From: Burkholderiaceae bacterium
GTDB lineage: Bacteria; Pseudomonadota; Gammaproteobacteria; Burkholderiales; Burkholderiaceae_C
NCBI GenBank assembly: GCA_026125795.1
Contig: JAHCKM010000002.1
Span: 124,001 to 188,000, forward strand
Length of the DNA: 64,000 nt
Direction: 5' to 3'
Both the position numbers and the translations under genes were made by a program. Within the stretch, counting starts at the first letter, position 1. Each line of letters opens with the position of its first letter. The notes beneath the pieces were generated by a model that was given only the letters and a program-made list of their open reading frames with translations, searched no databases and had not been told where the DNA came from. Positions 55,982-64,000 of this stretch are shown here, in pieces.

Positions 55982-57150
55982 TTGCTGAGCAGGCGCATCG
56001 CCGATTCGAGCCCGAGCAGCGTGAGCGGGAACATGCGCTGGTGCATCAGCTGCTGGATGATCGCGATGCTCTGGCGGTATTGCCATACGCCTTGCGGTTC
56101 CGGGTTGATCCAGGCGTACTTGGGAAAGGCGTGGGTCAGGCGCTGCAGCCATTCGGCGCCGGGCTCTTCGTTGTTGTATTCGACGCTGCCGCCCGGCTGC
56201 AGGATCTCATAGGGGCTCATCGTCGCATCGCCGACGAAGATCAGCTTGTAATCCTTGTTGTACTTGTGGATCAGGTCCCACGTGGACGTCTTCTCGGAGA
56301 AGCGACGCCGGTTGTTCTTCCACACAAAGTCGTACAGGCAGTTGTGGAAGTAGAAGAACTCCAGGTGCTTGAACTCGGTCTTGGCGGCCGAGAACAGCTC
56401 CTCCACGCGATGGATGTGCTCGTCCATCGTGCCGCCCACGTCCATCAGCAGCAGCACCTTCACCTTGTTGTGCCGCTCGGGGATCATCTTGATGTCGAGC
56501 AGGCCGGCGTTGGCCGCGGTGCAATGGATCGTGTCGTCGAGGTCGAGCTCGAGATCCGAGCCTTCGCGCGCAAAGCGACGCAACCGGCGCAGCGCGACCT
56601 TGATGTTGCGCGTGCCCAGCTCGAGCGTGTCGTCGTAGTCCTTGTAGGCGCGCTGGTCCCACACCTTCACCGCCGAGCGGTTGCGGCCCTTGTCCTGTCC
56701 GATGCGGATTCCCTGCGGGTTGTAGCCATAGGCGCCGAACGGGCTGGTGCCGCCGGTGCCGATCATCTTGTTGCCGCCCTCGTGGCGCTCCTTCTGCTCC
56801 TCGAAGCGCTCCTTGAGCTTGTTCATCAGCTCGTCCCAGCCCATCTTCTCGATCGCCGCTTTCTCCTCGGGCGAGAGCTCGAGCTCCAGGGTCTTGCGCA
56901 GCCACTCGAGCGGAATGTCCTGGCTGAAGTCGGTGAGCAGCTCCACGCCTTTGAAGTAGGCCGAGAAGGCACGGTCGAACTTGTCGAACTGCGACTCGTC
57001 CTTGACCAGCGACGCGCGTGCGAGGTAGTAGAACTCGTCGACCGATGGCCCGATCACGTCGGCCTTGATCGCCTCGAGCAGCGTCAGGTACTCCTTGACC
57101 GAGACCTTCAGCTTGGCCGCGCGCAGCGTGTAGAAGAAGTTGATCAGCAT
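55978..57150 (-). CDS. VWA-domain protein (CoxE/YeaD-like)
   Basis: A 390-residue cytoplasmic protein beginning MLINFFYTLRAAKLKVS. The N-terminal helical part contains VGPSVDEFYYLARASLVKD-like family sequence (PSVDEFYYLARASLVKDE). The C-terminal VWA domain has a MIDAS-like motif LLLMDVGGTMDEH, with DVGGT in place of DxSxS, and a later VGDATMSPYE. Such proteins pair with MoxR AAA ATPases; a moxR gene lies 4.8 kb upstream on the same strand. ATG 57150 is preferred to 57165 because of the GGGG upstream. Confidence 0.88.
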   Translation of the reverse strand: MLINFFYTLRAAKLKVSVKEYLTLLEAIKADVIGPSVDEFYYLARASLVKDESQFDKFDRAFSAYFKGVELLTDFSQDIPLEWLRKTLELELSPEEKAAIEKMGWDELMNKLKERFEEQKERHEGGNKMIGTGGTSPFGAYGYNPQGIRIGQDKGRNRSAVKVWDQRAYKDYDDTLELGTRNIKVALRRLRRFAREGSDLELDLDDTIHCTAANAGLLDIKMIPERHNKVKVLLLMDVGGTMDEHIHRVEELFSAAKTEFKHLEFFYFHNCLYDFVWKNNRRRFSEKTSTWDLIHKYNKDYKLIFVGDATMSPYEILQPGGSVEYNNEEPGAEWLQRLTHAFPKYAWINPEPQGVWQYRQSIAIIQQLMHQRMFPLTLLGLESAMRLLSK

Positions 57151-57215
57151 CGCGGCCCCAAGCATAGCCGGGCTTGGGGCGGCGTGCCGGGGCCGCGGGC
57201 GAAGGCCCGCCCGTG

Positions 57216-58763
57216 TCAGCGCAGCGGCTTGCGGGCGTTGCGGTTGGTCAGCGGGGCCGGCTTGATCACGGCCGCCGGCACTTCGGAGCCGTGCACCGAC
57301 AGCGGCGACGCACGGCTGCTGCCGAGCGCCACCGCCATGCAGTTGCCGCTGGCGCGGTGGAACAGGGCCTGTGCCAGCTGGCCCTCGGCCGGGTCGCCGA
57401 GCGCATGGTCGAGGTCGTCGTTGGCCGTGCAGCCGGGCACGCCGGCCGCGCCGCTGCCCGCCGGGACAAAGCCGTCGGCATAGGCGCCGAAGTTCTTGGC
57501 GTTGATGCCCTGGAACTCGATCGGGAAATAGGTGACGCCGCAGTTGTCCTGGCCGAAGAAGCCGTACGGCTTGCCGCAGGTGGTGCGGCCGATCAGGCGC
57601 ACCTCGACGTCGACGCCGCGCAGCCCGTTGACGATGGCCTCGCTGGCCGAGCAGGTGCTGCCGCTGGTCAGCACGAACACGCGCGGAAGGTCCAGCGTGG
57701 GCAGCGGCGTGTTGGTGGTGCAGGTGAAGTTGTTGTTCGGGTCGGGCAGGCAGGCGATGTCGAGGAACCCGGTGTCGGCGTTCTCGCTGGAGCGCTTGCT
57801 GTTGAAGACCGTGCGTTCGAACACCCGGTTGTTGATGCGCGTGGGCCCGGCGATCATGTACGCCACCTGGCTCGCGATGTAGAGGTAGCCGCCGCCGTTG
57901 TAGCGCAGGTCGAGCACCAGGTCGGTGACGCCGGCGCTCTGGAAAGCGGTAAAGGCGTCGACCAGCGGCTGCTCGGCGGTGAGCACATGGTCGTTGAACA
58001 GCAGGTAGCCCACGTTCTGACCGCCGACGTTGAGCACCTGGTGTTGAGTCGGCGTCAGTGTCACGGCGCCGGCGGCCAGGTTGATGTCGGGGCGTGTCAT
58101 ACCGGCGCGCGAGAAGCGGAACGTGTGGCTGCCGGCCACGCCGGGGAACAGCGCGTTGTTCAACGTGGTCACGCCGGGGTTGTTGGGCTCGTCGGCCGAC
58201 ACGCCGTCGGCCAGCACCAGCGTGTCGCCGCGCAGCACGCCGGCGCTTGCGGCCGGCGAACCGGGGTGCACGTAGGCCACGCGGATGCCGCGCGGCGGCG
58301 TCGACGACGCGATGTGCCACTCGATGCCGTAGCCCACCGAGGAGCCGCTGTTGATCAGCGCATCCCACGCCGCGGTGGGATAGGTGAAGCTGAACCGGTC
58401 CTGCGGCAGCGCGGTCAAGGCGTTGAAGTAGTTGTCGAGCGACGTGTACACGTCGCTCTCGTTGCTGTAGTTGAGGATCGACGGATTGACGTTGGGAACC
58501 TGCGAGAACCACAGGTACTGGCTGTCGACGTAGCCGCGCACCCAGTTCTTCTCGATCGTCAGGCTGCCCACCGTCGTGGCGCCGGTGGCGTCGTTGCGAA
58601 ACGGATTGTTGGGCGAGCACGCCTGCGCGTTGGCGAAAATCGGGCTGTCGGGGCCGTTGGCATTGCTCGCCCCGCCGCACGAGGTCAGCACGGTGGCCGC
58701 AAGCGCAGCCGCCCCAACCAGCGCACCGCGCAATCCCCCTCCCAGACCAACGATCTTCCGCAT
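57216..58763 (-). CDS. S41 family peptidase, lipoprotein
   Basis: A 515-residue exported peptidase with a lipobox (LAATVLTSCGGASN) near residue 29. A PDZ-like region (GSPAASAGVLRGDTLVLADG) is followed by the S41 core: LVLDLRYNGGGYLYIAS, nucleophile region TSGSTCSASEAIVNGL, and GKPYGFFG supplying the Lys-like position. C-terminal extension with paired Cys. Distinct from the CtpA at the window start; this group degrades periplasmic or extracellular polypeptides. It follows the S9 peptidase on the minus strand. Confidence 0.9.
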   Translation of the reverse strand: MRKIVGLGGGLRGALVGAAALAATVLTSCGGASNANGPDSPIFANAQACSPNNPFRNDATGATTVGSLTIEKNWVRGYVDSQYLWFSQVPNVNPSILNYSNESDVYTSLDNYFNALTALPQDRFSFTYPTAAWDALINSGSSVGYGIEWHIASSTPPRGIRVAYVHPGSPAASAGVLRGDTLVLADGVSADEPNNPGVTTLNNALFPGVAGSHTFRFSRAGMTRPDINLAAGAVTLTPTQHQVLNVGGQNVGYLLFNDHVLTAEQPLVDAFTAFQSAGVTDLVLDLRYNGGGYLYIASQVAYMIAGPTRINNRVFERTVFNSKRSSENADTGFLDIACLPDPNNNFTCTTNTPLPTLDLPRVFVLTSGSTCSASEAIVNGLRGVDVEVRLIGRTTCGKPYGFFGQDNCGVTYFPIEFQGINAKNFGAYADGFVPAGSGAAGVPGCTANDDLDHALGDPAEGQLAQALFHRASGNCMAVALGSSRASPLSVHGSEVPAAVIKPAPLTNRNARKPLR

Positions 58764-58817
58764 GCAGGCCTCGTCTATTTTTGGACCGGCGGATTCTAGG
58801 GCGCGATCAACGGCCAG

Positions 58818-60872
58818 TTAACCGCTCGCTCGCGTGGACGCCCTGCGCTTGCCCGGGGTGGTGTCCTTTGTGCGACCTTTTGCCGCGGGCGCGTCGTGCC
58901 GCTGCAACCACGCCAGGAACTCGCCGTACCACTGCTTGCTGTTGCGCGGCTTCAAGACCCAGTGGTTCTCGTCGGCAAACCACAGCAGCCGCGCGTCGAC
59001 ACCGCGTGCCTTCAGGGTGTTGTAGTAAGCCAGGCCCTGGGCATCGGGTACGCGATAGTCGAGCGCGCCGTGCACCACCAGCGTGGGCGTTTGCATGGCG
59101 CCGGCAAAGGCGTGCGGGCTCTGCGCATGCACCTTGGCCATGTCGTCCCAATAGGCCGCACCCAGTTCCTTGGGGAACCAGGTGTAGGCGTCCTCGGCGA
59201 ACATGCCCACCCAGTCAAAGCAGCCGGCATGGCACACATAGGCGGCGTAACGGCCCGGCTTCACGTGGCCGTTCATCCACGCCACCATGAACCCGCCGTA
59301 GCTGCCGCCGGCGGCGTAGACCCGGCGCGCATCGACCCACGGCTTCTTGAGCAGCCAGTCGGTCGCGGCCTCGACATCCTGCAACTCCAGCTCGCCCCAG
59401 CGGTGCGTGATGGAGTCGGCAAACGCATAGCCGAAGCTCGACGAGCCGTGGTAGTTGACGGCGGCCACGACATAGCCCTGTGCCGCGAACACCTTGTGGT
59501 TCCAGCGGTAGTGCCAGCTGTCGCCGAACGCGGTGTGCGGGCCGCCGTGGATCGTGTGCAGCACCGGATGGCGCTTCCTGGCATCGAACCCCGGCGGGTA
59601 GCTGAGCCACATCTGCACGCGGTCGCCCAGCGCGCCGGTGACCCACACCTCTTCGTGCCGGCCGAGGTCGATGCCGGCCAGCAGCTTGTCGTTGAAGCGT
59701 TCGATGCGCCGCGGCTCGCTGCCCGGCACGCACGCGGTGGCGCGCGCCGGGTGGTCGATCGCGTCGGCCAGCGTGACCAGCGTGCCGGCGCACTTGTCGA
59801 ACGCGTGCACCGTGCCGCCCTGCACGATCACCTCGGCGCGCCGATCGGGCCGGTCAAAGCGCCACAGGTGCGAGCGGCCCTTCTGCTCGGCGGCGAACAG
59901 CAGCGCCTGGCCGTCGTCCTCCCACAGCAGCGGCGCCTGCACCTCGTGGTCCCACTCGGCGCTTTCCACCTCCCATCGGCGCGTGGCGCGCTGCCACACC
60001 GCGAGCTGGTACGGCATCGTGTGCTTCAGTCCGTCGTGCTTGGCGCGAAAGGCGATCTCCGAGCCGTCGGGGCTGTAGCGCGGCGCGTGGCAGGTCCAGT
60101 TGGCGTCGCGCACGATGACGTCGAAGCGGCCGCTCTTCAGATCGAGCTCGGCCAGCGCGTAGCGGTTGTCGAGCCGCTTCTCGTCGAACGGATCGAATGC
60201 GAACACGATGCGCCGGCCATCGGGCGAGATGTCGAAGGTGTGGGTGTCGGGTTCGGCGCGCTCGAGCTCGTAGCCGCTGCCTTCGAACAGATTGCGCACG
60301 CGCCCGGAACTGACGTCCATCAGGTGCAGCTGCGGCACGCGCCCCGCGGGCAGCGAATGGTCCCAGTAGCGGTACAGCGCCTCGCTGGTGGCCAAGCCGG
60401 TCTCTTTTCGTTGCTGCCACGCCTTCAGGCGCTTGGCCTGCGCGGACTCGCCCTTCGCATCGGGCCACACCCACGACACGAACGCGATGCGCTGGCCGTC
60501 GGGAAACCAACGGAACGCGTCGATGCCGGTGGCCACTTGCCCCACGCGCCGGGCCTCGCCGCCATCGGGCGCGATCACGTAGAACTGCGGCTCTTCGTCC
60601 TTGTGGCCCTGCTGCTCGCGCTTGGCGAGGAAGCCCACCAGATCACCGCGTGGACTGAACGCGGGCTGGCCGTCCTTGTCGCCGCACTGCGTCAGCGCGC
60701 GCGGCTCGCCGCCGAGCGTGGACAACAGCCAGATCGATGCATGGCTCTTGTTGTCCTGCATTGAGTAGCGCGTGACGGCCGCCGCGGCCTGCGCGCCGTC
60801 GGGTGAGAGCGACACGCTGCCCAGCCGCTCGATTTTCCACAAGGTGTCGACGTCGATCTTCTTCTTCGCCAT
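58818..60872 (-). CDS. S9 family prolyl oligopeptidase-type peptidase
   Basis: A 684-residue enzyme with an N-terminal beta-propeller (to about residue 410; WD40-like blades such as FDISPDGRRIVFAFD and YSPDGSEIAFRAKHD) and a C-terminal alpha/beta hydrolase. Catalytic Ser in AAGGSYGGFMVAW, Asp in ALDYRVPDAQ, His in DENHWVLKP. No signal peptide, so cytoplasmic acylaminoacyl-peptidase/dipeptidyl-peptidase type. ATG 60872 (MAKKKIDVDTLWKIERLG). Cleaves short peptides. Confidence 0.93.
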   Translation of the reverse strand: MAKKKIDVDTLWKIERLGSVSLSPDGAQAAAAVTRYSMQDNKSHASIWLLSTLGGEPRALTQCGDKDGQPAFSPRGDLVGFLAKREQQGHKDEEPQFYVIAPDGGEARRVGQVATGIDAFRWFPDGQRIAFVSWVWPDAKGESAQAKRLKAWQQRKETGLATSEALYRYWDHSLPAGRVPQLHLMDVSSGRVRNLFEGSGYELERAEPDTHTFDISPDGRRIVFAFDPFDEKRLDNRYALAELDLKSGRFDVIVRDANWTCHAPRYSPDGSEIAFRAKHDGLKHTMPYQLAVWQRATRRWEVESAEWDHEVQAPLLWEDDGQALLFAAEQKGRSHLWRFDRPDRRAEVIVQGGTVHAFDKCAGTLVTLADAIDHPARATACVPGSEPRRIERFNDKLLAGIDLGRHEEVWVTGALGDRVQMWLSYPPGFDARKRHPVLHTIHGGPHTAFGDSWHYRWNHKVFAAQGYVVAAVNYHGSSSFGYAFADSITHRWGELELQDVEAATDWLLKKPWVDARRVYAAGGSYGGFMVAWMNGHVKPGRYAAYVCHAGCFDWVGMFAEDAYTWFPKELGAAYWDDMAKVHAQSPHAFAGAMQTPTLVVHGALDYRVPDAQGLAYYNTLKARGVDARLLWFADENHWVLKPRNSKQWYGEFLAWLQRHDAPAAKGRTKDTTPGKRRASTRASG

Positions 60873-60920
60873 GGCAACGGCTCAGCCTCGACAAGGTGGT
60901 CTGCACAAACGTCGCAAGAG

Positions 60921-61511
60921 TCAGCGCGGTTTCTCGAGCTGCCAGTTCAAATGCGAGCGCACGGTGGGCCACTCGGCCGCGACGATGCTGTACACGGCGG
61001 TATCGCGCAACGTACCGTCGGGGCTCACCTGGTGCGAACGCAGGATGCCGTCGAGCTGCGCGCCCAGCCGCTCGATGGCACGCCGGCTCTGGGTGTTGAA
61101 GCGATGCGTGCGGAACTCCACCGCGATGCAATTGAGCGTGTCGAACGCATGCGCCAGCAGCAGTTTCTTGCACTCGGTGTTCAGCGGCGAGCGCTGCACG
61201 CGCCGCGCATACCAGGTGGAGCCGATCTCCACGCGCTTGTTCACCGCATCGACGTTCATGTAGGTGGTCATGCCGGCGATGTGGCCCTCGGCGTCGAACA
61301 CGGTGAAGGGGCACATCGAGCCCTTGGCCTGCAGATCGAGCCGGCGCGCGATCTCGGCGGCCATCTTCTCCGGCTTGGGAACGGCCGTGTACCAGAGGCG
61401 CCAGAGCTCACCGTCTTTCACGGCTTCGATCAGGCCGGGCTCGTGTTGGGGCGAGAGCGGCTCGACGCGGACGTGTTCGCCGCCCAGCGTAACGGGATCG
61501 GGCCAGGTCAT
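60921..61511 (-). CDS. GNAT family N-acetyltransferase (RimJ/RimL-like)
   Basis: A 196-residue acetyltransferase: VTLGGEHVRVEPLSPQHEP, a central IGSTWYARRVQRSPLNTECK with the acetyl-CoA contact region, and FRTHRFNTQSRRAIERLGA, the hallmark of the RimJ/L-type GNAT group. ATG 61511 is preceded by a frame ending at the overlapping TGA, but that upstream frame lies in repeat sequence and is not convincing. Acts on protein N-termini or small amines; the target is unknown. Confidence 0.88.
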   Translation of the reverse strand: MTWPDPVTLGGEHVRVEPLSPQHEPGLIEAVKDGELWRLWYTAVPKPEKMAAEIARRLDLQAKGSMCPFTVFDAEGHIAGMTTYMNVDAVNKRVEIGSTWYARRVQRSPLNTECKKLLLAHAFDTLNCIAVEFRTHRFNTQSRRAIERLGAQLDGILRSHQVSPDGTLRDTAVYSIVAAEWPTVRSHLNWQLEKPR

Positions 61512-61911
61512 GTCGATGCTTCGGTCAGCGGTTTGATGTGCATGCCTGCAGCGAGCGAGCAAAGCCGCAGCCGAGCGCCGGCGCACACCCGGCCACGGCT
61601 TTGCCGCACCACCGTGGCATGCGTCGTCCAACCCCACGAGCGGTGCTGCGCTGTGGGCGGTACCCGGGGTGGGCGACTTGTGGGGCGGCGAGGAGCGCAG
61701 TGGCACAAGGGGAAGTCCGGCGCCGCAGGCGACGGACCGGCGAGAAGCCATGAGGCAGTGGCCCGTTCAGGGCCGCTGCGAGCGGCATCGCAGCCGCCCT
61801 CGTGACGGGAGCACCGCAGCGCAGTCGACGCGCAGCGCCGACCGACCCAGTAGGAGCCCGCCCCGGGTACCGCCCGCCGCGCCACGCTAAGCCACGCATA
61901 AGCTCACCGTG
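61512..61911. other. Intergenic region carrying an inverted-repeat element (400 bp)
   Basis: Between moxR and the GNAT gene, both on the minus strand. I see no gene with credible start and conserved sequence. The region holds the terminal-repeat element listed separately. Open frames across it are arginine/proline/alanine-rich and lack family features. Confidence 0.6.
61646..61882. repeat. Element bounded by 15-bp perfect inverted repeats
   Basis: GGGCGGTACCCGGGG (61655-61669) and CCCCGGGTACCGCCC (61861-61875) are perfect inverted copies. With flanks, about 26 bp match with four mismatches. About 190 bp lie between them, too little for a transposase. The size and structure fit a MITE-like or REP-derived non-autonomous element. 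No clear target-site duplication was found by eye. Confidence 0.55.
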
Positions 61912-62766
61912 TCAGCGGTTGTGCCTCTGCATGAACACCAGCTTCTCGAACAGCGTCACGTCCTGCTCGTTCTTCAGCAGCGCGCCCACCAGCGGCGGCA
62001 CCGAGACCTTTTCGTCCTTGCTGTGCAGCGCCTCGAGCGGGATGTCTTCGGCCACCAGCAGCTTGAGCCAATCGAGCAGCTCGGAAGTCGAGGGCTTCTT
62101 CTTCAGACCGGGCAGGTTGCGCACGTCGTAGAACGTCTTCAGCGCCGCGCCGAGCAGCTCCTTCTTCAGCGAAGGGAAGTGCACGTCGACGATGCGCTTC
62201 ATCGTATCGGCGTCGGGGAACTTGATGTAGTGGAAGAAACAGCGGCGCAAGAACGCGTCGGGCAGTTCCTTCTCGTTGTTGGACGTGATGAACACCACCG
62301 GCCGGTGCCTGGCCTTGATCAGCTCGCGCGTCTCGTAGACGTAGAACTCCATGCGGTCGAGCTCGCGCAGGAGGTCGTTGGGGAATTCGATGTCGGCCTT
62401 GTCGATCTCGTCGATCAGCAGCGCGACCGGCTGCTCGGCGGTGAAGGCCTGCCACAGCGTGCCGCGCACGATGTAGTTTCGGATGTCCTTGACCTTCTCA
62501 GAACCTGACACGTCAGCGAGCTGGCTGTCGCGCAGCCGGCTCACCGCGTCGTACTCGTACAGGCCTTGCTGCGCCTTGGTGGTGCTCTTGATGTGCCATT
62601 GCAGCAGCGGCATGCCAATGGCGCGCGCCACTTCTTCGGCCAACATCGTCTTGCCGGTGCCCGGCTCACCCTTGACCAGCAGTGGACGCTTCAGCGTGAT
62701 GGCCGCGTTGACCGCCAGCATCAGGTCTTGTGTGGCGACGTAGCTGTCGGAACCGTTGAATTTCAT
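61912..62766 (-). CDS. moxR: MoxR-type AAA+ ATPase
   Basis: A 284-residue AAA+ ATPase: Walker A VKGEPGTGKTMLAEEVA (about residues 30-46), Walker B ALLIDEIDKAD, sensor FITSNNEKELPDAFLRRCFF. The C-terminal lid is helical. MoxR proteins act as chaperones with VWA partners; the probable partner is encoded at 55978-57150 in the same transcription direction, separated by peptidase genes. ATG 62766. Transcription probably starts at the divergent promoter at 62795-62815. Confidence 0.92.
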   Translation of the reverse strand: MKFNGSDSYVATQDLMLAVNAAITLKRPLLVKGEPGTGKTMLAEEVARAIGMPLLQWHIKSTTKAQQGLYEYDAVSRLRDSQLADVSGSEKVKDIRNYIVRGTLWQAFTAEQPVALLIDEIDKADIEFPNDLLRELDRMEFYVYETRELIKARHRPVVFITSNNEKELPDAFLRRCFFHYIKFPDADTMKRIVDVHFPSLKKELLGAALKTFYDVRNLPGLKKKPSTSELLDWLKLLVAEDIPLEALHSKDEKVSVPPLVGALLKNEQDVTLFEKLVFMQRHNR

Positions 62767-62794
62767 GGGACGCGGGCGGGAGGTGTTCGGGGCA

Positions 62795-62815
62795 GTATAA
62801 GGGCGCCCCTATAAT
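62795..62815. promoter_or_regulatory. Divergent overlapping promoters of moxR and the cytochrome c4-like gene
   Basis: TATAAT (62810-62815) is a perfect -10 hexamer reading towards the cytochrome gene, and TTATAC on the minus strand (62795-62800) reads towards moxR. The two lie in a nearly perfect palindrome (TATAAGGGC/GCCCCTATA). Good -35 elements are not evident. The symmetry may also be an operator. Confidence 0.6.
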
Positions 62816-62904
62816 CGCCCGCCGTGCGCGCCGGCACTGCACGCCTCTCGATCTCGCAGCGCGCAGCGCCCAACCGTCCCACTCTCCAAGCCTGTCGTTC
62901 GCCC

Positions 62905-63594
62905 ATGAAAAATTCGCTGTTGCTGTGCATGGCCTTGATCGCTGCGCCGCTGACGTCGATGGCCCAGGAGGTCAAGGGCGATGCGGGCGCCGGCGCCAAG
63001 AAGGTGGCCATGTGCATCGGCTGCCACGGCCTGCCGGGCTACCAGTCGAGTTTTCCCACGGTGTACAAGGTGCCCAAGATCGCCGGGCAGAACGCCAAGT
63101 ACATCGTCGCGGCGCTCAACGGCTACAAGAGCGGCGACCGCAAGCATCCGTCGATGCGCGGCGTCGCCGGTTCGATGTCCGACCAGGACATGGCCGATGT
63201 CGCGGCCTACTATGAAAACCTCGGCAAGGAGGCCGGCGCCGCTGCCGTGCCCGAGACGCCCGCGGCCGCGCCGGCTGCGCTGAAGGACAAGGTGGCCGTT
63301 TGTGTGGCCTGCCATGGCAAGAACTTCAACAACACCGCCGATCCGGCCAATCCGCGGCTGGCCGGCCAATACGCCGACTATCTGCTGGTCTCGCTCAAGG
63401 CCTATATGACCGACAACAACCCCCGTGTCGGGCGCACCAACGCCACGATGCGCGGCATGCTGATCCAGGAGGCCGAGGGCAAGAAGAAGCCGGTCTTCAC
63501 CAATGCCGAGCTGAAGCTCCTGTCCGAGTACCTCGCCGAACTGCCCGGTGAGCTGAAGACGGTGCCGCAGTCGCGCTTCCACAACTCGCACTGA
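62905..63594 (+). CDS. Dihaem cytochrome c4-like protein
   Basis: A 229-residue periplasmic cytochrome: signal peptide LLLCMALIAAPLTSMA, haem 1 CIGCHGLPGYQ with axial Met in HPSMRGVAGSMSDQD, haem 2 CVACHGKNFNN with Met in NATMRGMLIQE. The two-domain layout, joined by an Ala/Pro linker near residue 115, is that of cytochrome c4, an electron donor to terminal oxidases. It is followed by a strong terminator. Confidence 0.93.
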   Translation: MKNSLLLCMALIAAPLTSMAQEVKGDAGAGAKKVAMCIGCHGLPGYQSSFPTVYKVPKIAGQNAKYIVAALNGYKSGDRKHPSMRGVAGSMSDQDMADVAAYYENLGKEAGAAAVPETPAAAPAALKDKVAVCVACHGKNFNNTADPANPRLAGQYADYLLVSLKAYMTDNNPRVGRTNATMRGMLIQEAEGKKKPVFTNAELKLLSEYLAELPGELKTVPQSRFHNSH

Positions 63595-63612
63595 GGCGCA
63601 TCGGTTCGAGAC

Positions 63613-63642
63613 AAAGGCCGCTTTCAGCGGCCTTTTGTTTTT
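63613..63642 (+). terminator. Rho-independent terminator (bidirectional)
   Basis: AAAGGCCGC-TTTCA-GCGGCCTTT is a perfect 9-bp stem with a 5-nt loop, followed by TGTTTTT. It ends the cytochrome transcript. The A-run on the other side lets it serve the convergent MerR gene as well, whose stop codon lies in the loop. Confidence 0.9.
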
Positions 63643-64000
63643 GACCCGGGCGGTCCTGCGGTCGCGTCCTCCCGCGCCAGATCGTCGAGGATCGGACACT
63701 CGGGGCGCTCGTTGCCCTGGCAGCAGTGCGCCAGATGCCCCAGCGCGCGCTGCATCGCCTGCATCTCGTCGATGCGGCGCTGCAGGTCAGCCACATGCGC
63801 CAGCGCGATGCGCTTGACATCGGCGCTGGCACGCCGGCGGTTGCGCCACAGGCCGAGCAGCGCCTCGATCTCCTTGATCGAGAAGCCGAGATCGCGCGCA
63901 CGGCGGATGAAGCGCAGCGTGTGCACCGTGGCGTCGTCGTACTGTCGATAGCCCGCCTGGGTGCGCGGCACTTTGGGCAGCAGGCCCAGCGCCTCGTAGT
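63624..64000 (-). CDS. CueR-like MerR family regulator, 5' end outside window
   Basis: The N-terminus is cut off by the window edge. Visible: YEALGLLPKVPRTQAGYRQY (end of the winged helix), FIRRARDLGFSIKEIEALLGL, dimerisation helix, and the metal-binding loop HCCQGNERPECPILDDL. The two Cys groups before CPIL match the Cu(I)/Ag(I)-binding loop of CueR/HmrR. It would activate copper-export genes, which should lie just beyond the window. Copper control fits the neighbouring cytochrome genes only loosely. Confidence 0.88.
   Translation of the reverse strand, partial: YEALGLLPKVPRTQAGYRQYDDATVHTLRFIRRARDLGFSIKEIEALLGLWRNRRRASADVKRIALAHVADLQRRIDEMQAMQRALGHLAHCCQGNERPECPILDDLAREDATAGPPGSKTKGR

Noticed and set aside
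61508-61885. 125-codon open frame upstream of the GNAT gene on the minus strand
   Set aside because: It lies across the inverted-repeat element, is Arg/Pro/Cys-rich and has no conserved features, although its stop overlaps the GNAT start.

Overview
The window is about 64 kb of uniformly high-GC bacterial chromosome. The gene content points to the order Burkholderiales (Betaproteobacteria), probably the Rubrivivax/Leptothrix/Methylibium/Piscinibacter neighbourhood. Supporting genes are a Bug-type periplasmic binding protein, DUF6502-DUF5666 pairs, TamAB, a wealth of c-type cytochromes, and short CCCTCGGGGGG-type palindromic repeats. That placement is an inference; there is no rRNA in the window. 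The only RNA gene is tRNA-Arg(CCT). I see no phage, integrase, transposase or CRISPR array.

Layout. 1-4.2 kb: an S41 protease (CtpA-like, cut by the window edge) and a divergent fbpC/fbpB ferric-iron ABC transporter pair. 4.2-11.4 kb: two soluble hybrid histidine kinases in tandem, one with a run of seven near-identical HAMP units. 11.6-19 kb: a VOC protein, a TetR regulator, and an acyl-CoA set (type III CoA-transferase; Bug solute-binding protein, dienoyl-CoA-reductase-like SDR, AMP-forming acyl-CoA ligase, NDP-forming acyl-CoA synthetase alpha half).

19.3-29.7 kb is the most interesting region. A tightly packed plus-strand locus encodes a HutC-type GntR regulator, an AprA-like FAD oxidoreductase, an AprB-like ferredoxin, a HEAT-repeat protein, a second ferredoxin, an SsuABC-type importer whose binding protein carries a NosL-like tail, a DUF971 protein, ferredoxin-NADP reductase, a YeiH/TauZ-family sulfate/sulfite exporter and an FMN reductase. 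Together these look like import of a (probably sulfur-containing) organic compound, ferredoxin-linked redox chemistry, and export of the inorganic product. I know of no characterised pathway with this composition.

29.7-32.3 kb: a DUF5666 lipoprotein, a DUF6502 protein and a small unknown protein. 32.5-36.3 kb: a cytochrome operon (DUF1924 monohaem, dihaem, b561) ending in an OmpR/QseC-type two-component system. 36.2-39.3 kb: a MarR regulator with a perfect palindromic operator, divergent from a flavin reductase, an ECF sigma factor, a Tat-exported ferritin-like protein and a cytochrome c. 39.3-40.6 kb: a membrane-anchored 2[4Fe-4S]/FAD oxidoreductase.

40.9-45.2 kb: a translationally coupled five-gene operon (thermostable-hemolysin-family GNAT-like protein, AMP-ligase, haem-oxygenase-fold diiron protein, SDR, TPR protein), a second candidate undescribed system. 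45.4-49.7 kb: a PmrAB-like two-component system divergent from eptA and a PAP2 phosphatase. The same 17-bp direct-repeat box lies before eptA/pmrA and before the hemolysin-family operon, suggesting one regulon. 49.8-62.8 kb: a minus-strand cell-envelope/protein-quality set (moxR, GNAT, S9 and S41 peptidases, VWA protein, tamA, tamB). The window closes with a cytochrome c4-like gene, a rho-independent terminator and a partial CueR-like MerR regulator.
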